The notes under the pieces are model-generated. The model saw only the letters and a program-made list of their open reading frames with translations. It made no database searches and was not told the DNA's origin. The translations under genes and the position numbers were made by a program. 64,000 nucleotides of DNA from JAJFUI01 sp963754135 (GTDB taxonomy: Bacteria > Planctomycetota > Planctomycetia > Pirellulales > Thermoguttaceae), in the NCBI GenBank assembly GCA_963754135.1, contig CAVWEY010000004.1:485252-549251 (forward strand). Direction: 5' to 3'. Below, one piece after another: positions 56,201-63,837 of the stretch. Positions within the stretch are counted from its first letter, which is position 1. Every line of letters starts with the position of its first letter.

Positions 56201-57611
56201 GTGCCGGGGGGGCGACCCGCGGCGGATCGCCGCCTCCCGCGGCCTGCAATGCGTGCTCCGCCGGCTGTTGGGCGGCCTGCCCCGGCTGGGCCTGTTGGCC
56301 GAGACCTGCCGCCTGCTGGAGACCGCCCAACTCATGGAGGCCCGTCATGTCGTCGGGCCAGGGGCGATCACCGAGTTCGACTCCGTCTTCGAGGTCGGCT
56401 GCAAGGCGATCGTCCGCTGCCTGGTGGTCTCGTCTGCCGAGTGGGGCCGGAAAAAGGGGATGGCACCCGGAGTGCCGCATTCGGCCGGGAAAGACCGGCT
56501 GAAGCCTGAACCACGAACATCCGCCTTTTCCCGCCGGGCCAATTCTGAGTTGGTGGATTGTTTGGAAGAGGCCGTCGAAGTCTTGCTCCGCTGCTGGTTG
56601 GTGCATAGCCGCCGCGTGCGGCTCTCCATACTGGAGAGCGTCGCCGACCCGCAGCAATGGCGCGGTCTGAAGCAGTTCATCGAGAACTATGGCGGGGACC
56701 TGTTCACCCAGCAGTTCCTCAGCCTCGGCAACCTCCGCGGCATTCTGCACCAGGGCGTGGCCGAGTACCTGCAAACCCTCCTGGCGGAACCCGAACCGCA
56801 GGAGCCGCTCCGGCTGGTGGCCGATTTGGACGCGGCCATCGCCCCGGACGAGGCCGCGCATTGGCTCTCCGTGGTCCTGGAGGCCGTGAACGAGAACTAC
56901 GGGGAGTACATGGACTACAATAGCATCACCACCCAATCCGACCGGGGCGAGATGCTCTACACGCTGCTGGACTTCCTCCGCCTTCGGGCGCACTACGACC
57001 GGCTGGCCTGGAACTTCCGGCCGGTGATGCTCGCCCATCAGGTGCTGGTCCGCTGCGGCCGCGACGGGGCCGCGGGAATCTGGCGGCGGGCGGTCGCCGG
57101 GCGGACCGCCCCCATGGCCCAAGAACACCTCGAACGCTTCGACCGGCTCTGCAAGAAGTACGGCATGCACCTGCCGAGCATCGCCCAACGGCTGGCCGAG
57201 CGCTTCGTCCGCCCGATGGAGATCGATCAACTCTGCGCGCTGATGCGTCCGGCGGTCGACGAGCTGCGTGACGCCGGGGACGCCGCTGGTAGTTCCGGCT
57301 TCAGCCGGTCAGTTCCGCCTGAAGGCGGCACTACGGACTCCGCCGGCCCGGCGCTGCGGCGCTTTGAGGAAGAGATCGACCGTTTCACGGCCCAGCCCTC
57401 GGGCGCCGGCTACGAATTGCCCGGCTGGCTCGACGCGCTGGAGCGGGAATTGGACCAGCTCGATTATGAACCGGCCGACGAGGAACAGGAGCCTCTTGAC
57501 CCGCACGTCCGCATCCCGCAGGTCCGCCTCTCGCGGACCGAAATCCACCAGCAGATTCAACGGATGCTCACCGAAGGGCCGAAATGGGAACTGGGCGAGA
57601 GGCCGTTGTAG
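53277..57611 (+). CDS. Very large helical protein of unknown function (1,444 residues)
   Basis: ATG 53277 follows GGAGAG. The chain is mostly alpha-helical, Leu/Ala/Arg-rich, with no signal peptide, TM or recognisable catalytic motif. The order is: an N-terminal helical region (residues 20-740, with FHQSDETLFQPFFIGRMCEAVL and PVNKRPNYLFGQWDMNHLDNAG), a strongly acidic linker (about 722-745, GDEEEDEDEPDEDEG), a second helical region to ~1330, and a C-terminal RTEIHQQIQRMLTEGPKW. At least five palindromic repeats interrupt it in frame, at residues ~46-53, 648-685, 806-842, 1060-1080 and 1337-1353, all in apparent linkers. Possibly a planctomycete-specific scaffold; I do not recognise the family. 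Confidence 0.7.
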   Translation: MDRKRPSEDMSAAAREILGDLNFSSGKPERRFLESLSGLFAAIEAGRPAKAGTTNQPAWRAVADVLRAELQAASGTTDAFREVEQAEAALRLVFEAALPAYREFHRDLLFHQSDETLFQPFFIGRMCEAVLRQGGPWEETDRIVPAALRQLNDYLGHRPIAVLRTEQKIQPYEHEWVRPIPLWIRGAGVAVGPYRELVETALAILDAADPAILLDAMFAMDQLDELSLDPRAYDFDHPVNKRPNYLFGQWDMNHLDNAGRSTRFVLQQVALDAMLERLNRREGLPRKEVLFEEAAVLAGTMLMGSGVSGNRPEAHDSTVTLATLLPKIAAYRDVFYEQLLRTLSGPHAERLRAEAVALRQPLGAARQHFNHCLAARRARQLQHVHLAQLFAALGCQQQAARHAEIVPTASARMTCQMRCRMSAAHLAIERGRLDDAAAQLPPVEDLLHRAIECGALVDPWNILGFGGQYSLFPAVENSVHDHRVDDLLDMLSDVFMLYVEVHKAAAAAGQNALQQTLSRNLAALAQWWDQFASVEIGSVDGVSGQAALESAESVAAALRAWHEGGAAAGDVAFWRRHVEHFRGPKAYALVVDTLLDHGDFVAAMALLVQWLSQAEEIPLVEEDFSFHDLALAWMEDLWRENAAGGTASAGAAVELPPERETIAGAAVELPPQTAGGQAGMPALQQRWPLARKFLDFLEANAEEYWQVPRFEMAAEVLGEDAGGGGEPGDEEEDEDEPDEDEGLFGAAYEHVTYRDTADDGVEGEMYETGPSATEFELVGEAERIFSRLSFLGTVAQLWKLAATASSGSPLPTNLRSVPGEGQGVRASSSASPHPSPLPAGEGTIAADRDQVLAGWLDQATRNHRQLLELMDSVHRHRIPPPHGSQESLLEYDRRRSVKETLLEEIIQTCVETADAARMIRASMGQPPAAGKQPQWERLAGEALSALLRGQAAGLRRVWPKLLQSLAEQPLLYVALCRGGDPRRIAASRGLQCVLRRLLGGLPRLGLLAETCRLLETAQLMEARHVVGPGAITEFDSVFEVGCKAIVRCLVVSSAEWGRKKGMAPGVPHSAGKDRLKPEPRTSAFSRRANSELVDCLEEAVEVLLRCWLVHSRRVRLSILESVADPQQWRGLKQFIENYGGDLFTQQFLSLGNLRGILHQGVAEYLQTLLAEPEPQEPLRLVADLDAAIAPDEAAHWLSVVLEAVNENYGEYMDYNSITTQSDRGEMLYTLLDFLRLRAHYDRLAWNFRPVMLAHQVLVRCGRDGAAGIWRRAVAGRTAPMAQEHLERFDRLCKKYGMHLPSIAQRLAERFVRPMEIDQLCALMRPAVDELRDAGDAAGSSGFSRSVPPEGGTTDSAGPALRRFEEEIDRFTAQPSGAGYELPGWLDALERELDQLDYEPADEEQEPLDPHVRIPQVRLSRTEIHQQIQRMLTEGPKWELGERPL
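53418..53431. repeat. In-frame CCGGCTAAAGCCGG palindrome
   Basis: It is followed by the tail GACTACAAACC, and read as RPAKAGTTNQ near the N-terminus of the large protein. Same family as 15384, 56495 and 57295. Confidence 0.75.
55226..55323. repeat. In-frame repeat cluster: two GGCGGCAGTTGAACTGCCGCC palindromes plus GGCAGGGATGCCTGCC
   Basis: Copies at 55226-55246 and 55266-55290 (the latter with longer GGGGCGGC/GCCGCCCC arms) are direct repeats of one palindrome. A third, different palindrome, GGCAGGGATGCCTGCC, follows at 55308-55323. They encode AGAAVELPPE..AGAAVELPPQTAGGQAGMPAL in the large protein. Confidence 0.85.
55699..55802. repeat. In-frame CCCCTCTCCCG-type palindromic element
   Basis: CCCCTCTCCC (55699-55708) begins an array of GGAGAGGGG, GGGGTGAGGG, CCCTCACCC and CCCTCTCCCG...GGGAGAGGGG arms. 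It is read as SPLPTNLRSVPGEGQGVR then SPHPSPLPAGEGT, an amino-acid string often produced by this widespread repeat type. Confidence 0.82.
56462..56513. repeat. In-frame GGCACCCGGAGTGCC plus CCGGCTGAAGCC element
   Basis: GGCAC (56462-56466) pairs with GTGCC (56472-56476). CCGGCTGAAGCCTG (56495-56508) with the tail AACCACGAAC matches the intergenic element at 15384. It encodes MAPGVPHSAGKDRLKPEPRTS in the large protein. Confidence 0.72.
57289..57334. repeat. In-frame GTAGTTCCGGCTTCAGCCGG element
   Basis: CCGGCTTCAGCCGG (57295-57308) is the reverse orientation of the 15384 element. CCGCCTGAAGGCGG (57315-57328) follows, and GTAGT/ACTAC close the ends. Encodes GSSGFSRSVPPEGGTTD in the large protein. 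Confidence 0.78.
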
Positions 57612-59419
57612 GGTGCGTGCTCGCATCCATTGCCAGCAGCAACTGAAACGTGGCGGTGGGGGCCTGCTGGAGCCACGGCAGGCAGGCGCGGAACGTCCCT
57701 TCCGCCGCGGCGCGATAGTCCTCGCGGCCGGAAAGGGCTTGCAGCCGCCCGAACAGCGCCGCCGCCAGCCCGTTGCCGCTGGGGACCGGATTGTCAATCG
57801 CGTCTTTGCTGCTGACGATCAATGGCTCGTGGTCCGAGGCGGTGAAGAAGAAGCCGCCGCGCTGCGGGTCGGCGAAGCGGGCCAGGATTTCGTCGGCCAG
57901 AGCGACGGCCTGCTCCAGCCGCTCCGGCTGGCCGCCCGTTTCGTGAAGCGTCAGCAGGGCGTTGGCCAGGCCGGCGTAGTCGTCGAGAAAGGCGTCTTGT
58001 CTGGCTTGGCCCGCCCGCCAGCAGTGCAACAACCGCCCGCTGGCTGAGCGGACGTGTGCCAGCAGGAAGTCGGCGGCGCGCTGTGCGGCGGCGGTGTACC
58101 GAGGCTCGCCCAGCGCGGCGCCGGCACGGGCCAAGGCGTCGATGGCCAGGCTGTTCCACGAGGCCAGCACCATCTCGTCGCGGCCCGGCCGGACCCGCCG
58201 GCTGCGCACCGTCAGCAGCTTATGCCGGGCGTCGGCCAATTCCGCCGCCAGGCGGTCGGGGTTTCGGCCGAGCATCTTGGCTTCGATTTCCAGCGGCCGC
58301 GACGTGTGGAGGATGTTCCGGTCCTCGAAATTTCCGGCCTCCGTCACGTCGTACACTCGGCAAAACGTCCGGGCGGCGTCCGGTCCAATCGCCGCTTCGA
58401 TTTCGCCGGGCGTCCAGAGATAGAATTTGCCCTCCTCCCCTTCGCTGTCAGCGTCTTCCCCGCTGTAAAAACCGCCCAGCGGATCGCTCATGTCGCGCAA
58501 CAAGTAGTCCAGCGTCTGGCGGACCACGGCGGCGTAGCGCTGGTTGCCCGTCGCCTCCCATGCTTCAAGGTAGCAGACGGCCAGCAGGGCATTGTCGTAA
58601 AACATCTTCTCGAAATGGGGCGCGAACCAGCGGGCATCGACCGAGTAGCGGTGGAAGCCGCCACCGAGCTGGTCGAAGATGCCGCCGCCGGCCATGCGGT
58701 CCAGCGTCGTGGTGACCATCCGCAGCAACTCGCCGTCGCCCGAGCGGCCGGAGCGGTGCAAGAGCCACCGCAGGGCCAAGGGCTGGGGGAACTTTGGGGC
58801 CGGCCCGAAGCCGCCGTCGGCCGGATCGAAGCTGCGCCGCAACGCCGCCTCGGCCTCGTCGCAGGGTGCGTGAAAGGCACCGCCGTTGTCCGTCGCCGAG
58901 CCCGTTTTGCCCGCGACCGCCGCCCGCAGCAAGCGGGTGATCTCGCCGGCCTGTCCGAGCAGTTCGGTGCGGCGGCGCCGCCAGGCGTCGGCGATGGCCT
59001 GCAAAACCTGGTCGAAGCCGGGCATTCCGCCCCGCCCGCGGCGGCCAGTACGTGCCGCCGAAAAACGGCTCGCCCGAGGGCGTCAGGAACACCGACATCG
59101 GCCAGCCCCCGCGGCCGGTCATCGCCCGCACCGCCTCCATGTAGATCATGTCCAGGTCGGGCCGCTCCTGGCGGTCCACCTTGATGCTGACGAAATGCTC
59201 GTTCAGCAGCCGGGCGATCTCCGGGTCCTCGAAACTCTCGTGGGCCATGACGTGGCACCAATGGCACGAGGCGTAGCCGATCGAGAGGAAGACCGGCTTC
59301 TGCTCGGCGCGGGCCACGGCCAGCGCTTCCGCCCCCCACGGCCGCCAGTCCACCGGATTGCCGGCATGTTGGAGCAGGTACGGGCTCAGTTCGTGGGAGA
59401 GTTGGTTACACCTCATCAC
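57568..59419 (-). CDS. DUF255 thioredoxin-domain protein (YyaL/SSP411-like), one frameshift
   Basis: The N-terminal thioredoxin-like domain has LSPYLLQHAGNPVDWRPWG, SIGYASCHWCHVMAHESFEDPEIARLLNEHFV (active CHWC) and YMEAVRAMTGRGGWPMSVFLTP. Then comes an (alpha/alpha)6-barrel part with GGIFDQLGGGFHRYSVDARWFAPHFEKMFYDNALL and GGFYSGEDADSEGEEGKFYLWT. The two parts are in different frames. One extra base near 59027 separates YWPPRAGG from MPGFDQVLQ; corrected length ~615 residues, near the family norm. Role in the family is unclear (redox or sugar-linked). Its 3' end overlaps the convergent large gene by 44 nt, where the ISALR tail is not conserved. Confidence 0.88.
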
Positions 59420-59769
59420 CAGTCATACTCCACTGCAATTCTACCCACGCGAGGCAAGACCGACCACTCTTGACAAGCACGCGGCAAAACGGGACGATTG
59501 GCGCATCTCCTGGAAACTGAGGCTAACGGAGATTCTCGCATGGACCTTCCAGAACTGCCCGCGGAGGAAAGGGAAACCATTCTAACTGGACCGTCGTGGG
59601 CAACTGAAAGATCCACCGACCTCTCCGGCAACTCAACCGCTAGCGGCGGCTGAGCGATTGGCCCCACACTCTTACCTTTGGAGTTCCCCCGGTGTAGAAA
59701 GCGTCCACAAGATCAATCACTGGGTGAACTCCAATCCGAGGGGCCTTGACGGCCCGGCTATAATCCTTC
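59420..59769. other. Gap without a supported gene
   Basis: Between the minus-strand DUF255 gene and fabI. A 37-codon frame at 59540-59653 (DLPELPAEERETILTGPSWA) has some gene-like look but no start context or homologue known to me. TATAAT at 59759-59764 sits 5 nt before the fabI ATG and may be a -10 box giving a leaderless message. No good -35 is seen. Confidence 0.4.
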
Positions 59770-59843
59770 ATGGGCATGTTCGCCGGCAAGATCGGTCTGG
59801 TGATGGGGGTGGCCAACGACCGGAGCATCGCTTGGGCCATTAG
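59770..59843 (+). pseudogene. fabI: fabI 5' fragment, interrupted by IS1380-family element
   Basis: From ATG 59770: GMFAGKIGLVMGVANDRSIAWAI, the N-terminal NADH-binding segment of enoyl-ACP reductase FabI. The reading stops at the element inserted after TTAG (59840-59843). Removing the element and one TTAG copy joins it in frame to SEALYGEGAELAFTHLP at 61592-61680. FabI catalyses the last step of fatty-acid elongation, so another enoyl reductase must exist elsewhere if the assembly is right. Confidence 0.88.
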
Positions 59844-59873
59844 CCCGCATTTCTCACCGCCCCTATTGAAAAA

Positions 59874-59939
59874 GGGCGGCCTTCTGTGGCATAAGTTGTT
59901 TTGCTGAAACGAACAACGCCACAAGCAAGGAGGCCGCCC
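59874..59939 (+). promoter_or_regulatory. Hairpin covering the IS1380 transposase ribosome-binding site
   Basis: GGGCGGCC and TGTGGC with AAGTTGTT (59874-59900) can pair with AACAACGCCACA and GGCCGCCC (59913-59939), leaving the AGCAAGG part bulged. The RBS (AAGGAGG) just before ATG 59941 lies in the right arm. Such structures in other IS elements block translation of messages reading in from outside. Confidence 0.6.
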
Positions 59940-59940
59940 A

Positions 59941-61368
59941 ATGTCTACAGAGTGTAACGCACGCCCGTTCGATTTCCAAGGGCTCGGCAGCCGGGCCGTC
60001 ACCGCGCGCTTCGACGGCGGAGCCATCACTTCGGACGCCGGCGGCCTGCTCCTGCGGGAGGTGGAGGCTAAGACCGGCATTCTGCGGCGATTTGCCGCCT
60101 GCTTCACCGACTACCGCGACCCCGACCTGGTGGAACACTCGGTCTACGAGTTGCTGGCCCAGCGGGTGTACGCCTTGGCCCTGGGTTACGAAGACCTCAA
60201 CGACCACGACACCTTGCGTTACGATCCGCTCTTGGCGGTGTTGGTGGGCAAGGCCGATCCGGTCGGGCAGGACCGTCGCCGCGTCAAGGATCGAGGCAAG
60301 TCGCTGGCGGGCAAGAGCACGCTCAACCGCCTGGAACTGACCCCCGTGGGGGCCGACGCCTGGAGCCGCTACAAGAAGATCGTCGCCCGACACGGCGACA
60401 TCGAACCGTTCTTCGTCGAGACGTTTCTGGCGTTGCATCGTGCGCCGCCGAAGCAGATCGTGCTCGACCTGGACGCCACGGACGATCCGATTCACGGCCA
60501 TCAACTGGGCCGGTTCTTTCACGGTTACTACGACAACTACTGCTATTTGCCGCTGTACATCTTCTGCGGCGAACATCTGCTCTGCGCCAAGCTGCGGCCG
60601 TCGGACATTGACGGCGCGGCGGGCTCGGTGAAGCAGTTGGCTCAACTGGTCGAGCGGATTCGCCGCCGCTGGCCCGAGGTGCGGATCGTCGTTCGCGGCG
60701 ACAGCGGTTTCTGCCGCGAGAACTTGATGCGATGGTGCGAGGAGAACCGCGTGGATTACGTCCTTGGTTTGGCGAAAAACGCCCGTTTATCACGGATTCT
60801 GGGCAAGGAATTGCACGAGGCGAAGGTGCAATTTGAGGCCACGGGCCAGGCGGCGCGGGTCTTCAAGGAGTTCACCTACCAGACGCGGAAAAGTTGGAGC
60901 CGCCCGCGGCGCATGGTGGGCAAGGCCGAGCACCTAGCCAAGGGGAGCAACCCGCGGTTCGTGGTGACCTCGCTTCCGGCGGAGGAATTCGATGCCCGCG
61001 GGTTGTACGAGGACCTGTACTGTGCCCGCGGCGAAATGGAGAACCGGATCAAGGAGCAGCAAATGTGTTTGTTCGCCGACCGCACGAGTTGTGCCACGAT
61101 GCGCGCGAACCAGTTGCGATTGTGGCTCTCCAGCGTGGCCTACACGCTGCTTGTGGCCTTGCGGCAGTTCGGACTGCAAGGGACGGAGATGGCGGAGGCG
61201 CGTTGCGATACGATCCGGTTGAAGCTGCTCAAACTCGGGGCGTTGGTGCGGACGACGGTTCGTCGGGTGTGGATTTCGTTGTCGCAGAGTTGGCCCTATC
61301 AGCGCGTCTTTGTCCAGGTTTACGAGAACTTGCAACGGTGGTCGTTGCCGTTGCCGGCCTCGGGATAA
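59941..61368 (+). CDS. IS1380-family transposase
   Basis: The 475-residue DDE transposase has FDGGAITSDAGGLLLREVEAKTGI near the N-terminus (family hallmark), first catalytic Asp in IVLDLDATDDPIHGHQ, second Asp in IVVRGDSGFCRENLMRWCEEN, and the Glu in YCARGEMENRIKEQQ. Length is normal and the frame intact, so it is probably active. AAGGAGG lies 9 nt before the ATG. Confidence 0.97.
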   Translation: MSTECNARPFDFQGLGSRAVTARFDGGAITSDAGGLLLREVEAKTGILRRFAACFTDYRDPDLVEHSVYELLAQRVYALALGYEDLNDHDTLRYDPLLAVLVGKADPVGQDRRRVKDRGKSLAGKSTLNRLELTPVGADAWSRYKKIVARHGDIEPFFVETFLALHRAPPKQIVLDLDATDDPIHGHQLGRFFHGYYDNYCYLPLYIFCGEHLLCAKLRPSDIDGAAGSVKQLAQLVERIRRRWPEVRIVVRGDSGFCRENLMRWCEENRVDYVLGLAKNARLSRILGKELHEAKVQFEATGQAARVFKEFTYQTRKSWSRPRRMVGKAEHLAKGSNPRFVVTSLPAEEFDARGLYEDLYCARGEMENRIKEQQMCLFADRTSCATMRANQLRLWLSSVAYTLLVALRQFGLQGTEMAEARCDTIRLKLLKLGALVRTTVRRVWISLSQSWPYQRVFVQVYENLQRWSLPLPASG

Positions 61369-61591
61369 CGGTGATCGGCCCTCGAATTGCGATGCGTTCC
61401 GGCGGCCGAGGCGCTGAAGGTTTGCGCGGCCGCCGCTCCCGCCGCTGCCAAACGGCCTGCCGTCCCTTGCCAACGGCTATCGCAGGTGACCGTCGGGCGC
61501 TGATCCGCCTACTCTCGGCCCTCACCCCCCTGTCCGCCCACCCGCCGCCCTGTCGGCAGCAGCGAAGCCGCGGTGTGGTGAGAAATGCGGG

Positions 61592-61680
61592 TTAGCGAGG
61601 CACTCTACGGCGAGGGGGCCGAGTTGGCCTTCACCCACCTCCCCAGCCCGTCGAGCGAGCGGCGGGTGCGAGAGCTTTTC
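61592..61680 (+). pseudogene. fabI: fabI continuation after the IS, truncated
   Basis: From the right TTAG the fabI frame reads SEALYGEGAELAFTHLPSPSSERRVRELF, the FabI segment after GVANDRSIAWAI. Family similarity stops near 61680; the substrate-binding YxxxMxxxK part is absent. So besides the IS insertion the gene lost its 3' two-thirds, by deletion or by a misjoin in the assembly. Confidence 0.82.
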
Positions 61681-61973
61681 GGCCCGCGGCAGCCCTGGAC
61701 GAGTACGCCCTGCTGGCCGGGCCGGTGCCGGCGGCGGGCTGACGGGCCGAAGACTTCGGCTGACATCCGCCCGTTGAGTTCGTCTCACATCTTGCCCGCT
61801 CCGTCTGGGGGGGCTTGACAGGTTATGCCGTGCAGCAATATGCTTTCCGGCTGAAAGCGTGCTGCACGAGCGGACAAGACGGCACCGGAACCGCCTCTCG
61901 AGACGGAAATGGCCTGCATTTTCCGCCCCGGGCGCTGCATGATAATCGCTTGGCAGCAAATGGAGACAACGAC
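61681..61973. other. Gap between fabI remnant and nuclease gene
   Basis: No gene supported. TTGACA at 61816-61821 is a possible -35 box with only a weak -10 (AATATG). CCGAAGACTTCGG (around 61746) is a small palindrome. The junction of fabI remnant and foreign sequence lies at its left edge. Confidence 0.35.
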
Positions 61974-62747
61974 ATGGCACAGATCATCATCGCCGACAAA
62001 TCCGCGATTGAGGACTACCCATTCGAGGATGAAGTACATGACATGGCGGATTTCATCGTTGCACACCCCGAAATCCTCGGACCAGACGTGTGCATCCTCG
62101 CGCGTGAGCTCGAAGTGCCAACCGTTGCCGGGCAGAAGAGAATGGATTTCTTGGCATTCGATAGTGAGAGTGGTCAGATCGACATTGCGGAACTGAAAAA
62201 GTCGTTTGCCGACGAGAAAGTGCTTCTCCAAACACTACGGTATGCCAACTGGATCAGAAACAATCCGGATTCCGTGCGGTATCAGATCAAGAAGCACGGA
62301 CTCAAGATTAACGCGGAGGAAGTCGACACTGACTCGATCAAGGTGATTATCGTTGCGCCGAAAATCTCACAGACGCTCGCCGAGCTATGCCAATACATCA
62401 CGGCGTTTGATTTTGAGTTCATTGAACTGCAGCGATTCAAGGACACAAGTGGAAAAGTGTACGCGGTCACCAACAGGCTTGAGGTTGAGACAACAGTAAC
62501 ACCTCCAGCCAGGGGCCAAGGGACTTACGACGTGAAGTGGTACGAGGAACACAATGTCCCAGGGCAGCGGCTTGACGAACTGAAAACCGCCATTGACGCG
62601 TTCACGTCTATTTGTGACGAGAACTCATGGGATATAGTGGACCCAAGAAACTGGACCACGACTTTGAGTCGAATCCCTGGTAGGATTGGTCCAGTTTTTG
62701 GGAGAAAGACATGGGAGCGAAACGGCGACGTATCGAAGCGGCCTTGA
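61974..62747 (+). CDS. PD-(D/E)XK nuclease-like protein, 3' end replaced by IS3 element
   Basis: AQIIIADKSAIEDYPFEDEV, then RMDFLAFDSESGQIDIAELKKSFADEKVLLQTLRYANWI is the NucS/DUF91-like nuclease core: Asp in RMDFLAF and ELKK as E-x-K. The C-terminal part has FDFEFIELQRF and SICDENSWDIVDPRN. The host sequence ends at 62651; the last 32 residues come from the IS3-family element. Such nucleases occur as defence proteins or repair enzymes. GGAGA lies before ATG 61974. Base composition is visibly more AT-rich than in the neighbours, suggesting transfer. Confidence 0.72.
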   Translation: MAQIIIADKSAIEDYPFEDEVHDMADFIVAHPEILGPDVCILARELEVPTVAGQKRMDFLAFDSESGQIDIAELKKSFADEKVLLQTLRYANWIRNNPDSVRYQIKKHGLKINAEEVDTDSIKVIIVAPKISQTLAELCQYITAFDFEFIELQRFKDTSGKVYAVTNRLEVETTVTPPARGQGTYDVKWYEEHNVPGQRLDELKTAIDAFTSICDENSWDIVDPRNWTTTLSRIPGRIGPVFGRKTWERNGDVSKRP

Positions 62748-63232
62748 AGGCCAAGGCAGCGTTGGCAGCGGTGCGGGGGGATCGAACGACGGGCGAACTG
62801 GCCGGCCAGTTCGGCGTCCATCCCACGCAGATCGGGCAGTGGAAGCGGCAGTTGCTCGACGCCGCGGTGGAGTTGTTCTCCGGCGACCAACGTCGCAAGG
62901 TGGAAAACCAGGACGCCCTGATTGCCGAACTGTACGAGCAGATCGGCCGCTTGCAGATGGAGGCAGCGTGGTTGAAAAAAAAAGTTGCCCGACTCGATGG
63001 ACTTCAGGCGGGAGTGCATCGAGTCGGGGCTTGCGGGGCTGAGCGTGCGACGGCAGTGCGAGTTGCTGGGACTGAACCGGTCGAGTTGGTATTACCGGCC
63101 AACGGGCGAATCGACGGAGAATCTGCAATGGATGCGTCGGATCGACGAGCAGTACCTGAAGACGCCGTTCTACGGCAGCCGGAAGATGGCCAAGGAGTTG
63201 GGCATCAGCCGCACGCGGGCTGCAGCGGCTGA
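62711..63232 (+). CDS. IS3-family OrfA (helix-turn-helix)
   Basis: Functional OrfA spans about 95 residues: AALKAKAALAAVRGDRTTGELAGQFGVHPTQIGQWKRQLLDAAVELF is the Tnp HTH_8 domain, then a leucine zipper (LIAELYEQIGRLQMEAAWLKKK). The frame stays open to 63232 after the A9 run (62975-62983) but loses meaning there. The A-run is the expected site for frameshifting into OrfB. Confidence 0.85.
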   Translation: MGAKRRRIEAALKAKAALAAVRGDRTTGELAGQFGVHPTQIGQWKRQLLDAAVELFSGDQRRKVENQDALIAELYEQIGRLQMEAAWLKKKVARLDGLQAGVHRVGACGAERATAVRVAGTEPVELVLPANGRIDGESAMDASDRRAVPEDAVLRQPEDGQGVGHQPHAGCSG

Positions 63233-63807
63233 TGCGGCTGATGGGTTTGGAAGCGATTTATCCCAAGCCGCACCTCTCGCGGAACGACGCCGAGCACCGG
63301 ATTTACCCGTATTTGTTGCGGAATGTGGCCATTGTGCGGCCGAACCAGGTGTGGTCGAGCGACATCACCTACGTGCCGATGCCGCACGGCTGGATGTACC
63401 TGACGGTGGTCATGGACTGGTACAGCCGCTACGTGCTGTCGTGGCGATTGTCGAACACGCTCGACGGGCAGTTTTGTTTGGAGGCGTTGGAGGAAGCGTT
63501 GGCCCAGGGCACGCCGGAGGTTTTCAACACCGACCAGGGCGTGCAGTACACCGCCAAGGCGTTCAGCGATCGGCTGGAGTTGGCGGGCGTGGCGGTCAGC
63601 ATGGACGGTCGCGGCCGTTGGATGGACAACGTGTTCGTGGAGCGATTGTGGCGAACGGTGAAATACGAGTGCGTCTATCTTCACGACTACGCCACGGTGC
63701 GTGCGTTGGAGGCGGGGCTGGCTGGTTTCCTTCTGTTCTACAACGACGAGCGATTGCACGCGGCCTTGGATTACCTCACGCCGGCGGCGATGTACGCGGC
63801 GGCGTGA
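62985..63807 (+). CDS. IS3-family OrfB transposase (rve integrase fold), one frameshift
   Basis: DFRRECIESGLAGLSVRRQCELLGLNRSSWYYRPTGE is the HTH_21-type N-terminus, then YGSRKMAKELGISR. The integrase core contains VWSSDITYVPMPHGWMYLTVVMDWYSRYVLSW (first Asp), FNTDQGVQYTAKAF (second Asp) and GRWMDNVFVERLWRTVKYE (Glu). The frame breaks near 63222; dropping one C from CGGGCTGCAG reads RVQRLMRLMGLEAIYP. If real, the element cannot transpose by itself; it may be another consensus error. Confidence 0.85.
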
Positions 63808-63837
63808 GGCGTCCAACGGAGTCATTGTAGTGGTCCA

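Larger units (their letters stand above)
59844..61591 (+). mobile_element. IS1380-family insertion sequence, 1,748 bp, inserted in fabI
   Basis: Perfect 15-bp inverted ends CCCGCATTTCTCACC (59844-59858, complement at 61577-61591) are flanked by a TTAG duplication (59840-59843 and 61592-61595). A 4-bp duplication is usual for this family. It carries one complete transposase gene and a hairpin over the transposase RBS. The ends and the gene are intact, so the insertion looks recent. Confidence 0.93.
62652..63837 (+). mobile_element. IS3-family insertion sequence, about 1,186 bp
   Basis: The left end TGGACCACGACTTTGAGTC (62652 onward) and the complement of the right end TGGACCACTACAATGACTC (ending 63837) agree in about 15 of 19 positions. 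It carries OrfA and OrfB overlapping at an A9 run. No perfect target duplication is visible: the adjoining triplets are AAC and AAT. It sits in the 3' part of the nuclease gene. Confidence 0.85.

Noticed and set aside
59501..59655. Short frame DLPELPAEERETILTGPSWA before fabI
   Set aside because: Only about 37 codons, no RBS and no recognisable relatives; mentioned in the gap entry only.
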